A DNA stretch of 64,000 nt from Propionibacterium cyclohexanicum (GTDB taxonomy: Bacteria > Actinomycetota > Actinomycetes > Propionibacteriales > Propionibacteriaceae): assembly GCF_900111365.1 (NCBI RefSeq), contig NZ_FOGZ01000011.1, positions 1 to 64,000 on the forward strand. The letters are read 5' to 3'. The notes under the pieces were generated by a model that did no database searches, was not told where the DNA came from, and was given only the letters and a program-made list of their open reading frames with translations. Position 1 is the first letter of the stretch, and each line of letters begins with the position of its first letter. Below are positions 33,079 to 43,759 of the stretch, one piece after another. The translations under genes and the position numbers were made by a program.

Positions 33079-34815
33079 TCAGGACGAGGCGACGTCCTTC
33101 TGCCAGCCGATGTTCTCCGGGAAGTCGGCGATGAGGTTCATCGTCGAGGCGTAGGCTCCGGCACCCACATTGGCCAGCCCCTTCTTCACGGCGTAGATCT
33201 CCGGACCGGAGTACAGCGGGATGAGGCCGAAGCTGCCCATCGCCTTGACCTCGAGCTCGTTCGCCTTGGCGGTCTGCTCCTCGGCGGTGGGCAGCGACTG
33301 CAGACCTCCGTCGCCCTTGATGAGCTTGTCCAGCTCGGCGCTGCCGGTGCCGGAGTGGTTGAGGGTGGAGTCTGAGCAGTAGACCTGGCAGAAGTAGGCC
33401 ACGCCATTCGGATCAGTCTGAGCGAAGCCGCTGATCATGAGATCGAAGTCGTTGTTCTTGATCGTCGTGGAGAAGTCCTTGGAGGACTTCTCCACGATCT
33501 GCACATCGATGCCTGCCGCCTTGAGCTGGGTCTGCAGCGCCTGGTACATGGCCTTCGTCGTGGTGTTCGTGGAGAACAGCGGCAGCTTGAGGCTCAGCTT
33601 CGTGCCGTTCTTCTCGTAGATCCCGTCAGAGCCCTTCGACCATCCGTCTCCCTCGAGGTCCTTGGCTGCAGCAGCGGTGTCCGTCTTGGGGACGACCTTG
33701 GAGAAGTTGTCCTGGTAGCCCTTCTGGAAGGGGAACAGCGTCGTGGAGCCGAGCGGCTTCTCGGTGTAGTCCAGGCCCTGGAAGATCACCTGGAGGAGCT
33801 GTTCGCGGTTGACCGATTCGGCGATCGCCTTGCGCACCGCAAGATCGCTCAGCGCGGGAGACTTCGAGTTCAGGGTGATGAGGCGGATCGCCGGCGAGGT
33901 GCCCTTGCGGATCTCGGTGCCGGCAAGCCCCTGCAGCTGGTTCAGCAGGTTCGCGGTGCCAGCCCCGGCGACGTCGACCTCGCCGTTCTTGAAGGCGTTG
34001 AGGGCGGCCTGGGTGTCGTCGCGGACCGTGAAGGTCACCTTGTCGAGCTTGCCCTTCTCGCCCCACCACTTCGGGTTGCGCTCGAAGGTCACGGTGCCCG
34101 CGTTGGAATCGAATGCACTGAGCGTGTACGGCCCGGCGCCCCACTCGGGGTGGGCACTGGCGAGCGTGCCGCCGGTGTAGGCGTTGTTGTAGGCGTCGGC
34201 GGTGTTCACCGCGGGGTTGAGCAGCTGATTGAACAGGCTCGAATACCACGGGAACGGCCCGTTGAAGGTGACCACCGCGGTCTTCGCGTTGTCGCCCTGC
34301 GTCACCGACTTGATCTGGCTGTATCCATCGGTGGTGTTCGCTGAATACGCCTCGTCGGAGCCGTTGTTGTCCTTCCAGGTGGTCTCGAAGGCGGTCCAGT
34401 CGATGGGCTGGCCGTTGTTCCAGACGGCCTTGTCGTTGATCTTGTACGTGACGACGGTATTGCCGTCCTTCGTCGTGGCGTCGACCGAGTCGAGATAGTT
34501 CTTGTCGATCTTCATCTCGCCGGCCGGGGTGAACTTGATGAGCACCGGGTTGTACCACTGCCACAGGGCCTGCGTGTCGGTGGTCATGTTGGCCTGGAAG
34601 ACGTTGAGCTGCGGCGTGATCTCGCCGATGCTGAGGTTCAGCGTGCCGCCGTCCTTGAGATTGGACGCCGGCTGCTCGTCGATGGAGTACTGCAGCTTCG
34701 TGCTCGTGGCGGGCGACGAGGACGAGGACGTGCTCGAGGCGTTGCTACTGCACCCGGCGAGGGCAAGCGCCAGGACGGCTGCCCCGGCGAGTGCCTTTTT
34801 CGGAAGGGTATGCAT
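33079..34815 (-). CDS. Peptide ABC transporter, substrate-binding lipoprotein
   Basis: 578 aa. A signal peptide ends in the lipobox LALAGC with Cys22 as lipid anchor, then a Ser/Thr-rich linker and a family-5 (OppA/DppA) periplasmic-binding fold, e.g. GTLNLSIGEITPQ and SPALSDLAVRKAIAESVNREQLL. Captures oligopeptides or similar solutes outside the membrane. AAGGAGAAGAG precedes ATG 34815. Last gene of the transporter operon (permease, permease, fused ATPase, binding protein), an order with the binding protein at the end. Confidence 0.92.
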   Translation of the reverse strand: MHTLPKKALAGAAVLALALAGCSSNASSTSSSSSPATSTKLQYSIDEQPASNLKDGGTLNLSIGEITPQLNVFQANMTTDTQALWQWYNPVLIKFTPAGEMKIDKNYLDSVDATTKDGNTVVTYKINDKAVWNNGQPIDWTAFETTWKDNNGSDEAYSANTTDGYSQIKSVTQGDNAKTAVVTFNGPFPWYSSLFNQLLNPAVNTADAYNNAYTGGTLASAHPEWGAGPYTLSAFDSNAGTVTFERNPKWWGEKGKLDKVTFTVRDDTQAALNAFKNGEVDVAGAGTANLLNQLQGLAGTEIRKGTSPAIRLITLNSKSPALSDLAVRKAIAESVNREQLLQVIFQGLDYTEKPLGSTTLFPFQKGYQDNFSKVVPKTDTAAAAKDLEGDGWSKGSDGIYEKNGTKLSLKLPLFSTNTTTKAMYQALQTQLKAAGIDVQIVEKSSKDFSTTIKNNDFDLMISGFAQTDPNGVAYFCQVYCSDSTLNHSGTGSAELDKLIKGDGGLQSLPTAEEQTAKANELEVKAMGSFGLIPLYSGPEIYAVKKGLANVGAGAYASTMNLIADFPENIGWQKDVASS

Positions 34816-34874
34816 GATCTCTTCTCCTTCTTCATGCATCTGTGATGGGTGACGCGGGCCCGCGGGGGCCGGGG

Positions 34875-36971
34875 TCAGCGGAAATGGCACGCGTTGCGAT
34901 GGTCCGTGCCGTCTTTCCCGTGCAGCGGCGGTGTCTCGTGGAGACAGCGCATGCGATCGCTTTCCGGGAGAGTCTTGAACAGCGGGCACCGGCTTGCGAA
35001 ACGGCAGCCGGGCTCGTTGTCGGTGGGGGAGGGCATGTCGCCGCTCAGCACGATCCTGTTGCGCCGCCGTTCCACGGTGGGATCGGGGAGGGGGATGGCC
35101 GAGAGCAATGCCTCCGTATAGGGATGCTGGGGGTTGTCGAAGATGTCGTCCACGGCGCCGATCTCCACGATCTTGCCGAGGTACATCACTGCGACCCGAT
35201 CGGAGATATGGCGTACCACCGACAGGTCGTGGGCGACGAACAGATACGAGAGGTCGAGTTCGGCCTGGAGGTGGTCGAGCAGGTTGATGACCCCTGCCTG
35301 GATCGACACGTCGAGCGCCGAGACGGGCTCGTCGAGTGCCAGCACCTTGGGCTCGGTCGCGAGCGCCCGGGCGATCCCGATGCGTTGACGCTGCCCTCCG
35401 GAGAAGGCGCCGGGGAAACGATCCATATGAGCCGGGTCGAGGCCCACCAGATCCATCAGCTCGCGGACCCGCCCGTCGATCCGCTTCGTGGGATAGTCCA
35501 GCGAGTGCAGGGGCTCGGCGATGATCTCGTAGACGGTGAAGCGGGGGTCCAGCGCGCCCATCGGGTCCTGGAAGACCATCTGGATGTTCTTGCGCTGGGT
35601 GCGGCGTCCGCGGGCGTCGAGTTCCTTGAGCGGCACGCCGTCGAGGGTGATGGTGCCTTCGACGTCGGCACCGAAGCCCATGATCTCCAGCAGGGTGGTG
35701 GTCTTGCCGCATCCCGACTCGCCGACTATGGACAGCGTCTCGCCGGTCTTGATGTCGAAGCTGACGTCGTTGACCGCATAGACCGAGCCGATCCGCCGCT
35801 TGAGCACTGCCCCCTTGACGAGCGGGAAGGTCTTGACCAGATGCTCGACCGACAAGGTGGTGCTGCGCTCTTCGCGAGGCTTTTCCCGTGTCGCGGAGGT
35901 GGGCGGCGCGGGCACCGGGAAGACCGGTTCGCCGTCGAGGGTGGATCCGTGGATCTGCTCGGCGCGCCAGCAGGCCACCTGGTGCAGATCGCCGCTGAGC
36001 TGCGGATCCTCCGGTTCGGACGGTGTGGTGTCGATGAGCGCAATGGCGTCCAGTGGGGGTTCGAGCTGCCGGCACTTGTCGACGGCGATCGGGCAGCGTG
36101 GCGCGAAGGGGCAGCCGGCGGGCAGGTCGATGAGGATGGGCGGATTGCCCGAGATGGGAACCAGCGGCTGCTTGTCGTTGCGATGCACCTTGGGGATCGC
36201 GCCGAGCAGGCCGATGGTGTATGGCATCCGGGGATTCGAGAAAATCTCGTGCACCGGTGCGTGCTCGACCACCTTGCCGGCGTACATCACCACGACATCG
36301 TCGGCCGAACCGGCGATCACGCCCATGTCGTGGGTGATGAGGATGACGGCGGCATGGGTCTCGCGCTGGGCCACCTTGAGCAGGTCGAGGATCTGGGCCT
36401 GGATCGTCACATCGAGCGCGGTGGTCGGCTCGTCGGCGATGATGATGCGCGGGTTGTTCGCTATGGCGATCGCAATGACCACGCGCTGGCGCATGCCGCC
36501 GCTGAATTCGTGGGGGAATGACTTCACCCGCCGCGCCGGGTTCGGGATGCCCACCAGGTCGAGCAGTTCGATGGCGCGGGCCTGGGCATCCGGCTCGGAC
36601 ATGTGCGGGTTCTTCACCCGCAGCGCCTCGATGATCTGATCGCCGACCGAGTACACCGGCGTGAGGCTGGACAGCGGGTCCTGGAAGACCATGGCGATGT
36701 CATTGCCGCGGTGCGCCGTCATCTCGGTGTCGCTGAGGCCGATGAGTTCCTTGCCCGAGAAGCGCACGGAGCCGCTCACACGTGCCGAGTCGGCGAGCAG
36801 GCCCATGACGGCCAGGGAGGTAACCGACTTCCCGGAACCGGACTCACCGACGATGCCCAGGGTCCGTCCCGGCAGGAGGTCGAAGGAGACGCCTCGCACG
36901 GCATCCACCCGACCGGCCTCGCTGGGGAAGGAGACCTTCAGATCGGTGACGGACAGGATGGGTGAGGTCAT
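34875..36971 (-). CDS. Peptide ABC transporter, fused double ATPase (DppD-DppF type)
   Basis: 698 aa with two complete ATP-binding domains that are separate proteins in E. coli. Domain 1 has Walker A GESGSGKS at residues 42-49, signature FSGGMRQR and ADEPTTALD. Domain 2 begins near residue 370 with Walker A GESGCGKT at about 415, FSGGQRQRIGIARAL and LDEPVSALD. Each domain ends in the oligopeptide-transporter C-terminal segment with cysteine-bearing GCPFAPRCP and GCRFASRCP, probable Fe-S or metal sites known for this family. Overlaps the permease gene upstream by 4 bases. Confidence 0.95.
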   Translation of the reverse strand: MTSPILSVTDLKVSFPSEAGRVDAVRGVSFDLLPGRTLGIVGESGSGKSVTSLAVMGLLADSARVSGSVRFSGKELIGLSDTEMTAHRGNDIAMVFQDPLSSLTPVYSVGDQIIEALRVKNPHMSEPDAQARAIELLDLVGIPNPARRVKSFPHEFSGGMRQRVVIAIAIANNPRIIIADEPTTALDVTIQAQILDLLKVAQRETHAAVILITHDMGVIAGSADDVVVMYAGKVVEHAPVHEIFSNPRMPYTIGLLGAIPKVHRNDKQPLVPISGNPPILIDLPAGCPFAPRCPIAVDKCRQLEPPLDAIALIDTTPSEPEDPQLSGDLHQVACWRAEQIHGSTLDGEPVFPVPAPPTSATREKPREERSTTLSVEHLVKTFPLVKGAVLKRRIGSVYAVNDVSFDIKTGETLSIVGESGCGKTTTLLEIMGFGADVEGTITLDGVPLKELDARGRRTQRKNIQMVFQDPMGALDPRFTVYEIIAEPLHSLDYPTKRIDGRVRELMDLVGLDPAHMDRFPGAFSGGQRQRIGIARALATEPKVLALDEPVSALDVSIQAGVINLLDHLQAELDLSYLFVAHDLSVVRHISDRVAVMYLGKIVEIGAVDDIFDNPQHPYTEALLSAIPLPDPTVERRRNRIVLSGDMPSPTDNEPGCRFASRCPLFKTLPESDRMRCLHETPPLHGKDGTDHRNACHFR

Positions 36972-38008
36972 GCGGTGCCTCCGGCAGCCGAGTTGGGATC
37001 AAGAGCGTCTCGCAGCCCATCGGACAGGAGCGACATCGAGACGGTGAGCAAGGTGAGTGTGCCGGCCGAGAACCAGAAGATCCAGGGGGTGCTCGAGATG
37101 GCGTTCACGCCGTCCTGGAGAAGCACACCGAGGGAGACGTCGGGGATCTTCACCCCGAATCCGAGGAAGGACAGGCCCGTCTCGGTCATGACGGTGGAGA
37201 CCACGCCGAGGACGAACTGGATGACCAGCAGCGAGCCGATGTTCGGCACGATGTGCTTCATGACGACCGCCGGCCCGCGCACCCCCATGAAGCGGGCGGC
37301 CGCGATGAACTCGCGCTCGCGGATCGACGTGGACAGCTGCCAGATCACCCGGGCGGGGAGCATCCAGCCGAACACGACGAGCACGACGATGAGGATCTGC
37401 CAGGAGCCCGAGAAGTGGTTGGCCACCAGGGCCAGCAGCAAGAAGCTGGGCAGGATGAGCAGGAAATGGATGACGGCCAGGATGGCTCGCTCGCCCCAGC
37501 CACCGAGGTACGCGGCCATCGCCCCGACGAAAGCGGCGATGAGCGTGGTGAGCAGGGAAACCGACAGGGCGATGGTCAGTGAGCGTCCCAATCCGTGCAT
37601 GAGCATGGCATACAGATCCAGTCCTCCGGCATTGGTGCCGAACCAGTGGGTGCCATTGACCAAGGCGCCGTTGGGGCCGATGACGCTGCCCTGCGTGCCA
37701 GGTGGCGCGGCCAGGGCCCCGAAGTCCATCTCGGTGTAGGTGAAAGGACTCAGATGCCCCCCGACGAGCGCTGCGAGGACAAGGACGAGGAAGATGCCCA
37801 GGCCGACGACGGCGGGCTTGTTGCGCCAGAAGCGCCGGGCGTACAGCCGCAGCCGCCCGGTACGGCGAGGCAGCTCGGTTTCAGCGAGCGTTTCCGCATC
37901 ACGTTCCGCCACTGCGGTCGTGCCCTCGTCGGCTCGCAGGGTGCGCTCGGTGTGCTCGGAGAAGTTCGCGCGCTCGTTCGAGCTCGGGGGATCGGGTTGA
38001 TGGCTCAT
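36968..38008 (-). CDS. Peptide ABC transporter permease (DppC type)
   Basis: 346 aa. A polar N-terminal tail of about 50 residues, an OppC-type N-terminal helix (FWRNKPAVVGLGIFLVLVLAALV), then five further membrane segments. The ATPase-coupling EAA-like loop reads REREFIAAARFMGVRGPAVVM. Pairs with the DppB-type permease encoded one base upstream. Confidence 0.93.
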   Translation of the reverse strand: MSHQPDPPSSNERANFSEHTERTLRADEGTTAVAERDAETLAETELPRRTGRLRLYARRFWRNKPAVVGLGIFLVLVLAALVGGHLSPFTYTEMDFGALAAPPGTQGSVIGPNGALVNGTHWFGTNAGGLDLYAMLMHGLGRSLTIALSVSLLTTLIAAFVGAMAAYLGGWGERAILAVIHFLLILPSFLLLALVANHFSGSWQILIVVLVVFGWMLPARVIWQLSTSIREREFIAAARFMGVRGPAVVMKHIVPNIGSLLVIQFVLGVVSTVMTETGLSFLGFGVKIPDVSLGVLLQDGVNAISSTPWIFWFSAGTLTLLTVSMSLLSDGLRDALDPNSAAGGTA

Positions 38009-38009
38009 C

Positions 38010-38993
38010 TCAGTTCACCCTCACTCGTGGATCGATGATGACGACGAGGATGTCGGCGAGCACTGCGCCGACGGCCGTCATGAGTGCCGCGAAGGCGGCA
38101 GTTGCCACGACGCCGTGGATGTCGTTCTTTGCGATCGTCACGTAGAAGTAGTTGCCCATGCCCTGCCAGCCGAAGATCGATTCCGTGATGACAGCGCCGG
38201 TGAAGATGCCCGGAATGGCGAAGGCCACCTGGGTCGTGACAGGTATGACGGAGGTGCGCAGTGCATGGTGGCGGATGGCCCGGGCCTTGGTGAGGCCCTT
38301 GGCTCGTGCCGTGCGGACATAGTCGGCGTTGATGTTGTCCAGCAGCAGGGAGCGTTGCGTGAAGTGATAGTTGGCATAGCTGATGAAGGTCAGGCAGATC
38401 GTCGGCAAGATGAGGTGTTGAGCCTTGTCGACGAGCACATTGAAGAAGCCCGTCACCCCGATGCTCGATGAGCCGGTCACGTAGAAGATCCGGTGGCCGA
38501 CCGCATTGTTGAAGGCTATGGCGCCGAGCACCACCACCATTGCCGCGACGACGATGTGGGTGTTCATGGCGATGATGGAGATGGCCTGCCAGATGCGGTC
38601 GCCGAGCCTGTACTGCCTCGACGCCGTGTAGACGCCGATGGCGATGCCCAGCACGCAGGCGAGAATCGTGGCACCCAGCATCAGCTGCGCCGAATTCCAC
38701 ACCCGGAATCCGACCTGGTCGTTGACGGACTGGCCGACGGGGGAGTAGCCCCAGTTCCAGTGCAGCACGATGTCGGTGAGCCAGGTCCACCAGCGGTGCA
38801 GCAGCGGAACCGTCGGATCCAGATTGTAGGGGTGGAGCATCTGGTTCAGCTGGGCATCCGGCACCGGTGGTCGCCGGTCGATGTAGTTGGCCTTGGGGTC
38901 GAGGAAGAGATTCGCCAAGAAGTAGGTGAGGTTGGTGGCCAGCACGATCATGGCGAGCCACCCGAGCGCCTTGCGCAGCAGGTACTTGATCAA
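38010..38993 (-). CDS. Peptide ABC transporter permease (DppB type)
   Basis: 327 aa with six predicted membrane segments, N-terminal MIKYLLRKALGWLAMIVLAT and the coupling loop NINADYVRTARAKGLTKARA. The start is TTG 38993: a TGA lies two codons upstream in frame, so no earlier start is possible. First gene of the operon; its promoter must lie in the 430-bp spacer shared with divergent secY. Confidence 0.92.
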   Translation of the reverse strand: MIKYLLRKALGWLAMIVLATNLTYFLANLFLDPKANYIDRRPPVPDAQLNQMLHPYNLDPTVPLLHRWWTWLTDIVLHWNWGYSPVGQSVNDQVGFRVWNSAQLMLGATILACVLGIAIGVYTASRQYRLGDRIWQAISIIAMNTHIVVAAMVVVLGAIAFNNAVGHRIFYVTGSSSIGVTGFFNVLVDKAQHLILPTICLTFISYANYHFTQRSLLLDNINADYVRTARAKGLTKARAIRHHALRTSVIPVTTQVAFAIPGIFTGAVITESIFGWQGMGNYFYVTIAKNDIHGVVATAAFAALMTAVGAVLADILVVIIDPRVRVN

Positions 38994-39295
38994 GGCTCAG
39001 ACCCGTCCGCGAGAACTGTGGGGGCGGTCGCGCGGGCCGTCAGCCCGCTGAGTGCAGCGTCGCAAGTGGCAGAGCATCATCGAGGACCCCCAAACGGCCG
39101 TGGTGTGCAGATGTCGGAACGGGTCCGGGCATCCATCCGGATGGTCAAGGCTGTGGTCACCTTGCCCGGCGGAGACAGAGTTTGCTGCCATCCTAGGAAT
39201 CTCGCAAGAATATTCACCGTTCTGTAACGCAAATGTAGCGGTGCGGGGGTGGTGCCCGGAGCGGAGGTTCCGGTTGTGCGGGTCATGGCCATCCT

Positions 39296-39341
39296 CTCGC
39301 GCAGCGTGTGGGGACGCCCTCGCGCAGCGTGTGGGGACGCC
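39296..39341 (+). repeat. 23-bp perfect tandem repeat upstream of secY
   Basis: Copies at 39296-39318 and 39319-39341 are identical and contain CGCAGCGTGTGGGGACGCC. The second copy overlaps the expected -35 position of the secY promoter. Confidence 0.95.
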
Positions 39342-39355
39342 AGCTGCTCGCACTG

Positions 39356-39361
39356 TAGACT
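39356..39361 (+). promoter_or_regulatory. -10 box of the secY-adk-map operon
   Basis: TAGACT, 62 bases before the secY start. The -35 region at 17 bp reads GGGGAC, a poor match lying inside the direct repeat, which suggests that an activator or the repeat itself matters. Confidence 0.45.
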
Positions 39362-39423
39362 GCGGGAGTTGTCCCACGTCCCGAAGACCACTGCGCGGGT
39401 GGCCACCGACAGAGAGTTCAAAT

Positions 39424-40733
<1,310 letters not shown>

Positions 40734-40737
<4 letters not shown>

Positions 40738-41309
40738 GATTGCTCATCATGGGTGCTCCGGGTGCCGGAAAGGGCACCCAGGCGGTGGGCGTTGCCGCGC
40801 ACTACCGTGTCCCGGCCATTTCCACCGGCGACATCTTCCGCGCCAATGTGAAGAACGGCACGCCGCTGGGCAAGCAGGTGGACGCCATCATGAAGGCGGG
40901 CAACTACGTGCCCGATGAGCTCACCGAGGAGATCGTCGCTAATCGGTTGAGCGAGCCCGATGCGCGCAAGGGCTTCCTGCTCGACGGCTTCCCGCGCACC
41001 ATGCACCAGGTCGACGCACTGGACGACTATCTCGACCAGCACGGCACGACACTCGACGCAGTGATCTTCCTCGATGTCGACGCCGAGATGCTCATCGCCC
41101 GGCTGCTCAAGCGGGCCCAGACCGAGGGGCGGGCCGACGACAACGAGACAACGATCCGACACCGGATGGACGTCTACCGGGACAGCACCCAGCCCCTGCT
41201 GGATGCCTATGCGAAGCGCGATCTGCTGGTGCGCGTCGACGGGCAGGGCAGCGTTGACGAGGTGGCGTCGCGCATCGCCGCGGCCGTCGACGCGGCGGTG
41301 ACCCGCTGA
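40734..41309 (+). CDS. adk: Adenylate kinase
   Basis: 191 aa, interconverts ATP+AMP and 2 ADP. P-loop GAPGAGKG at residues 7-14, AMP-binding STGDIFR, and [13 protein letters not shown]. It is the short form lacking the inserted zinc LID domain, normal for actinobacteria. ATG overlaps the secY stop (ATGA). Confidence 0.97.
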
Positions 41310-41311
41310 GC

Positions 41312-42151
41312 ATGTTCTCCCGCGAGCACATCGAGGTCAAGACCCTCGACCAGATCCGCGCCATGCGGGTCGCCGGGCTCGTCGTCGCCGAGGGACTGGC
41401 TGCCATGGGCGAAGCCGCCAAGCCCGGCGTCACGACAGCCGAGATCGAGGCGGTGGGTCGCGAGGTGCTGGCCCGTCATGGCGCCACGAGCAATTTCCTC
41501 GGCTACGGCGCCGACTGGGGGCTGCCGCCCTATCCAGGTGTCGCGTGCATCTCGGTCAACGAGGTGGTTGTGCACGGTATCGCGGGCGAGCGTGAGGTAC
41601 ACGAGGGCGACATCGTCTCGGTGGACTATGGGGCCATCGTCGACGGCTGGCACGGCGACGCCGCCAGGACCTTTGCGGTGGGTCAGATCGATGCCGATTC
41701 CCGCCAGCTCATCGATGTGACGAGTGAGTCGATGTGGGCGGGTATTGCCCAGATCGCCGCTGGGCACCGGATCGGTGATGTCTCGCATGCCGTCGAGCAG
41801 TCGATCCTTTCGCACGGACGCAGCTACGGGATCATCCGTGATTACACCGGTCATGGCATCGGCACCGCCATGCACCAGCCTCCGGATGTGCCCAATTACG
41901 GGCGGGCCCATCGTGGCGCGAAGATTGTGCCCGGCATGTGCCTGTGTGTCGAGCCCATGGTCACGCTGGGCGGCGATGAGGTGGAGGAGCTGGACGACGG
42001 ATGGACTGTCGTCACGGTTGACTCGACCCGCGCCGCGCACTGGGAGAACACCATCGCCGTCCTTCCCGACGGCCTGTGGGTGCTCACCGAACCCGATGGC
42101 GGACGCGCACAGCTGGCCGCACTGGGCGTGCCCTACGGCGGGCTGGAGTAG
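41312..42151 (+). CDS. map: Methionine aminopeptidase, type I
   Basis: 279 aa; removes the initiator methionine from new proteins. All five metal ligands are visible: Asp105, Asp116, His181, Glu214 and Glu245, in VDYGAIVDGWHGDAART, GHGIG, VEPM and HWENT. The short N-terminus lacks the SH3-binding extension. Last gene of the secY unit; infA, its usual follower, is 7 kb away. Confidence 0.97.
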   Translation: MFSREHIEVKTLDQIRAMRVAGLVVAEGLAAMGEAAKPGVTTAEIEAVGREVLARHGATSNFLGYGADWGLPPYPGVACISVNEVVVHGIAGEREVHEGDIVSVDYGAIVDGWHGDAARTFAVGQIDADSRQLIDVTSESMWAGIAQIAAGHRIGDVSHAVEQSILSHGRSYGIIRDYTGHGIGTAMHQPPDVPNYGRAHRGAKIVPGMCLCVEPMVTLGGDEVEELDDGWTVVTVDSTRAAHWENTIAVLPDGLWVLTEPDGGRAQLAALGVPYGGLE

Positions 42152-42452
42152 TTCCTGCTCCGTGTCACGGTGTTCGCTGTCACGGTGTTCGCTGCATTCA
42201 ACGGCTGTCTTGTGGCATCGCCGGAACGGACGTGGCGTGATGGGCCCGTTGAGGTGTTCCCCACCGCGTTCTGAAGAGCACGATCTCCACGACTTTTCAG
42301 CGTCTGGGGATTGACAATGGAAGCGCTTACATCTGTAATGGAAACAGCTTTGAAAGCGCTTCCATCCCAGTGTCGGCAGAGCCATGGCGGCTCGTGGAAG
42401 TGTCTTGCAGCCGATTCAGTCATACACGGAATCACTGACAAAGGAGTCTCCC
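42152..42452 (+). other. map-sugar operon spacer (301 bp)
   Basis: Contains a 15-bp perfect tandem repeat (TGTCACGGTGTTCGC at 42163-42177 and 42178-42192), then the promoter and two operators (42311-42364) of the sugar operon, and AAAGGAG before the binding-protein start. No hairpin terminator for map is obvious. Confidence 0.7.
42311..42364 (+). promoter_or_regulatory. Sugar operon promoter with two LacI-type operators
   Basis: Promoter TTGACA (42311-42316), 17-bp spacer, TGTAAT (42334-42339). Operator 1, TGGAAGCGCTTACA (42318-42331), fills the spacer; operator 2, TGAAAGCGCTTCCA (42351-42364), lies just after the start site. Both centre on AGCGCT and their centres are 33 bp apart, about three helical turns. 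The words resemble the CebR/CelR operators of other actinobacteria (AGCGCT core), which fits the LacI gene at the operon end. Confidence 0.88.
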
Positions 42453-43748
42453 ATGCGCATCCCCAGATGGCGGGTGGCGATTGCACCAGCATGCGCCCTG
42501 CTGCTCATCGCCACAGGTTGCTCCTCGAATTCGGGGAGTGGCGACGCCACGACCGGTGGCTCGGTCAACCTGACCGTGGCCACCTTCAACGAGTTCGGGT
42601 ACACCGACGACTTGTTCGCCCAGTTCACCAAGACCCATCCCAATGTGAAGATCACCCAGAAAAAGGTCGCTCAGTCGGCCGATGCGAAAACCAATCTGTT
42701 CACCAAGCTGGCTGCCGGTTCGGGGCTTTCGGACATTGAAGCCGTCGATGGTGACTGGCTGCCACAGGTCAAGCAGAGCGCCGACAAGTTCGTCAACCTG
42801 AGCAGTGATACGACGAAGGATCGCTGGCCCGACTGGGTCGTCAGCCAGGCCACCACGACGAGCGGCGAACTGCTCGGCGATGCCACCGACATCGGGCCCG
42901 AGGCCACCTGCTATCGCAAGGACCTGTTCGAGAAGGCCGGGCTGCCCACCGATCGTGATGGCGTCGCGCAATTGCTCAGTGGCGACTGGGACCACTATTT
43001 CGACGTGGGCAAGCAGTTCGTCTCCAAGGTTCCCGGCGTGGGCTGGTACGACTCGGCCGGTGCAGTCTTCAACGCCAGGGTCCAGCAGTTGGCCAACCCC
43101 TTCTCGTCCACGAAGCCGACGGAGACCGTCATTCCGCTGGACCAGAACACCCAGATCAAGGATCTCTACAACTCGACGCTCACCGCCTCGGTGGACAACA
43201 AGCTGTCCGCCGGCCTTGGCCAGTGGAGCGGTGACTGGCAGAAGGCCTTCCAGAACGGTGCCTTCGCGACCATGCAGTGCCCAGCATGGATGCAGCCGAT
43301 CATCAAGACCAATGCTTCGGGTGTGACGAGTTGGGACATAGCCAACGTCTTTCCCGGCGGCGCCGGGAACTGGGGCGGTTCCTATCTCACCGTCCCCAAG
43401 CAGGGCAAACACACCAAGGAAGCCCAGGAACTTGCCGAATGGCTCACCTCTCCCGATGTCCAGGTGCAGATCTTCCTGAGTGCCGGCAATTTCCCGGCCT
43501 CGAAGGCCGGTGCCGCGGACAGCAAGGTGCTGGCTGCCACGAACGAGTTCTTCAACAATGCCCCGACCGGAAAGATCTTCTCGGCGCGGGCTGCTGCGGT
43601 GACCACCCAGCCCTTCAAGGGCCCGAACTATTTCACCATCAACACGGTCCTCGGTGAGGCCATCGGGCGAGTCGACGTGGACAAGTCCGCGAATGCGGCC
43701 GACTCGTGGAACAAGGCCGTTGCTGACGCGAAGGCCCAAGTCAAATAG
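42453..43748 (+). CDS. Sugar ABC transporter, substrate-binding lipoprotein
   Basis: 431 aa. Signal peptide with lipobox IATGC (lipid Cys23), then a family-1 extracellular sugar-binding fold (VNLTVATFNEFGYTDDLFAQF, GVTSWDIANVFPGG). The GH1 enzyme in the operon suggests beta-glucosides such as cellobiose. ATG 42453 follows AAAGGAG. A 12-bp hairpin after the gene may boost binding-protein over permease levels. Confidence 0.93.
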   Translation: MRIPRWRVAIAPACALLLIATGCSSNSGSGDATTGGSVNLTVATFNEFGYTDDLFAQFTKTHPNVKITQKKVAQSADAKTNLFTKLAAGSGLSDIEAVDGDWLPQVKQSADKFVNLSSDTTKDRWPDWVVSQATTTSGELLGDATDIGPEATCYRKDLFEKAGLPTDRDGVAQLLSGDWDHYFDVGKQFVSKVPGVGWYDSAGAVFNARVQQLANPFSSTKPTETVIPLDQNTQIKDLYNSTLTASVDNKLSAGLGQWSGDWQKAFQNGAFATMQCPAWMQPIIKTNASGVTSWDIANVFPGGAGNWGGSYLTVPKQGKHTKEAQELAEWLTSPDVQVQIFLSAGNFPASKAGAADSKVLAATNEFFNNAPTGKIFSARAAAVTTQPFKGPNYFTINTVLGEAIGRVDVDKSANAADSWNKAVADAKAQVK

Positions 43749-43759
43749 CATTCGGCACT

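Larger units (their letters stand above)
38994..39423. other. Divergent spacer between the peptide transporter and secY (430 bp)
   Basis: No gene seen. On the plus strand it has a 23-bp tandem direct repeat (39296-39341) followed by a -10 box TAGACT (39356-39361) for secY. On the minus strand I found no convincing promoter for the transporter operon, although the AT-richer block around 39190-39240 is a candidate. Confidence 0.65.

Noticed and set aside
33079-36075. A single protein fusing an upstream frame to the peptide-binding protein
   Set aside because: The part upstream of 34815 lies out of frame over the ATPase gene. The binding protein has its own Shine-Dalgarno and signal peptide at 34815.
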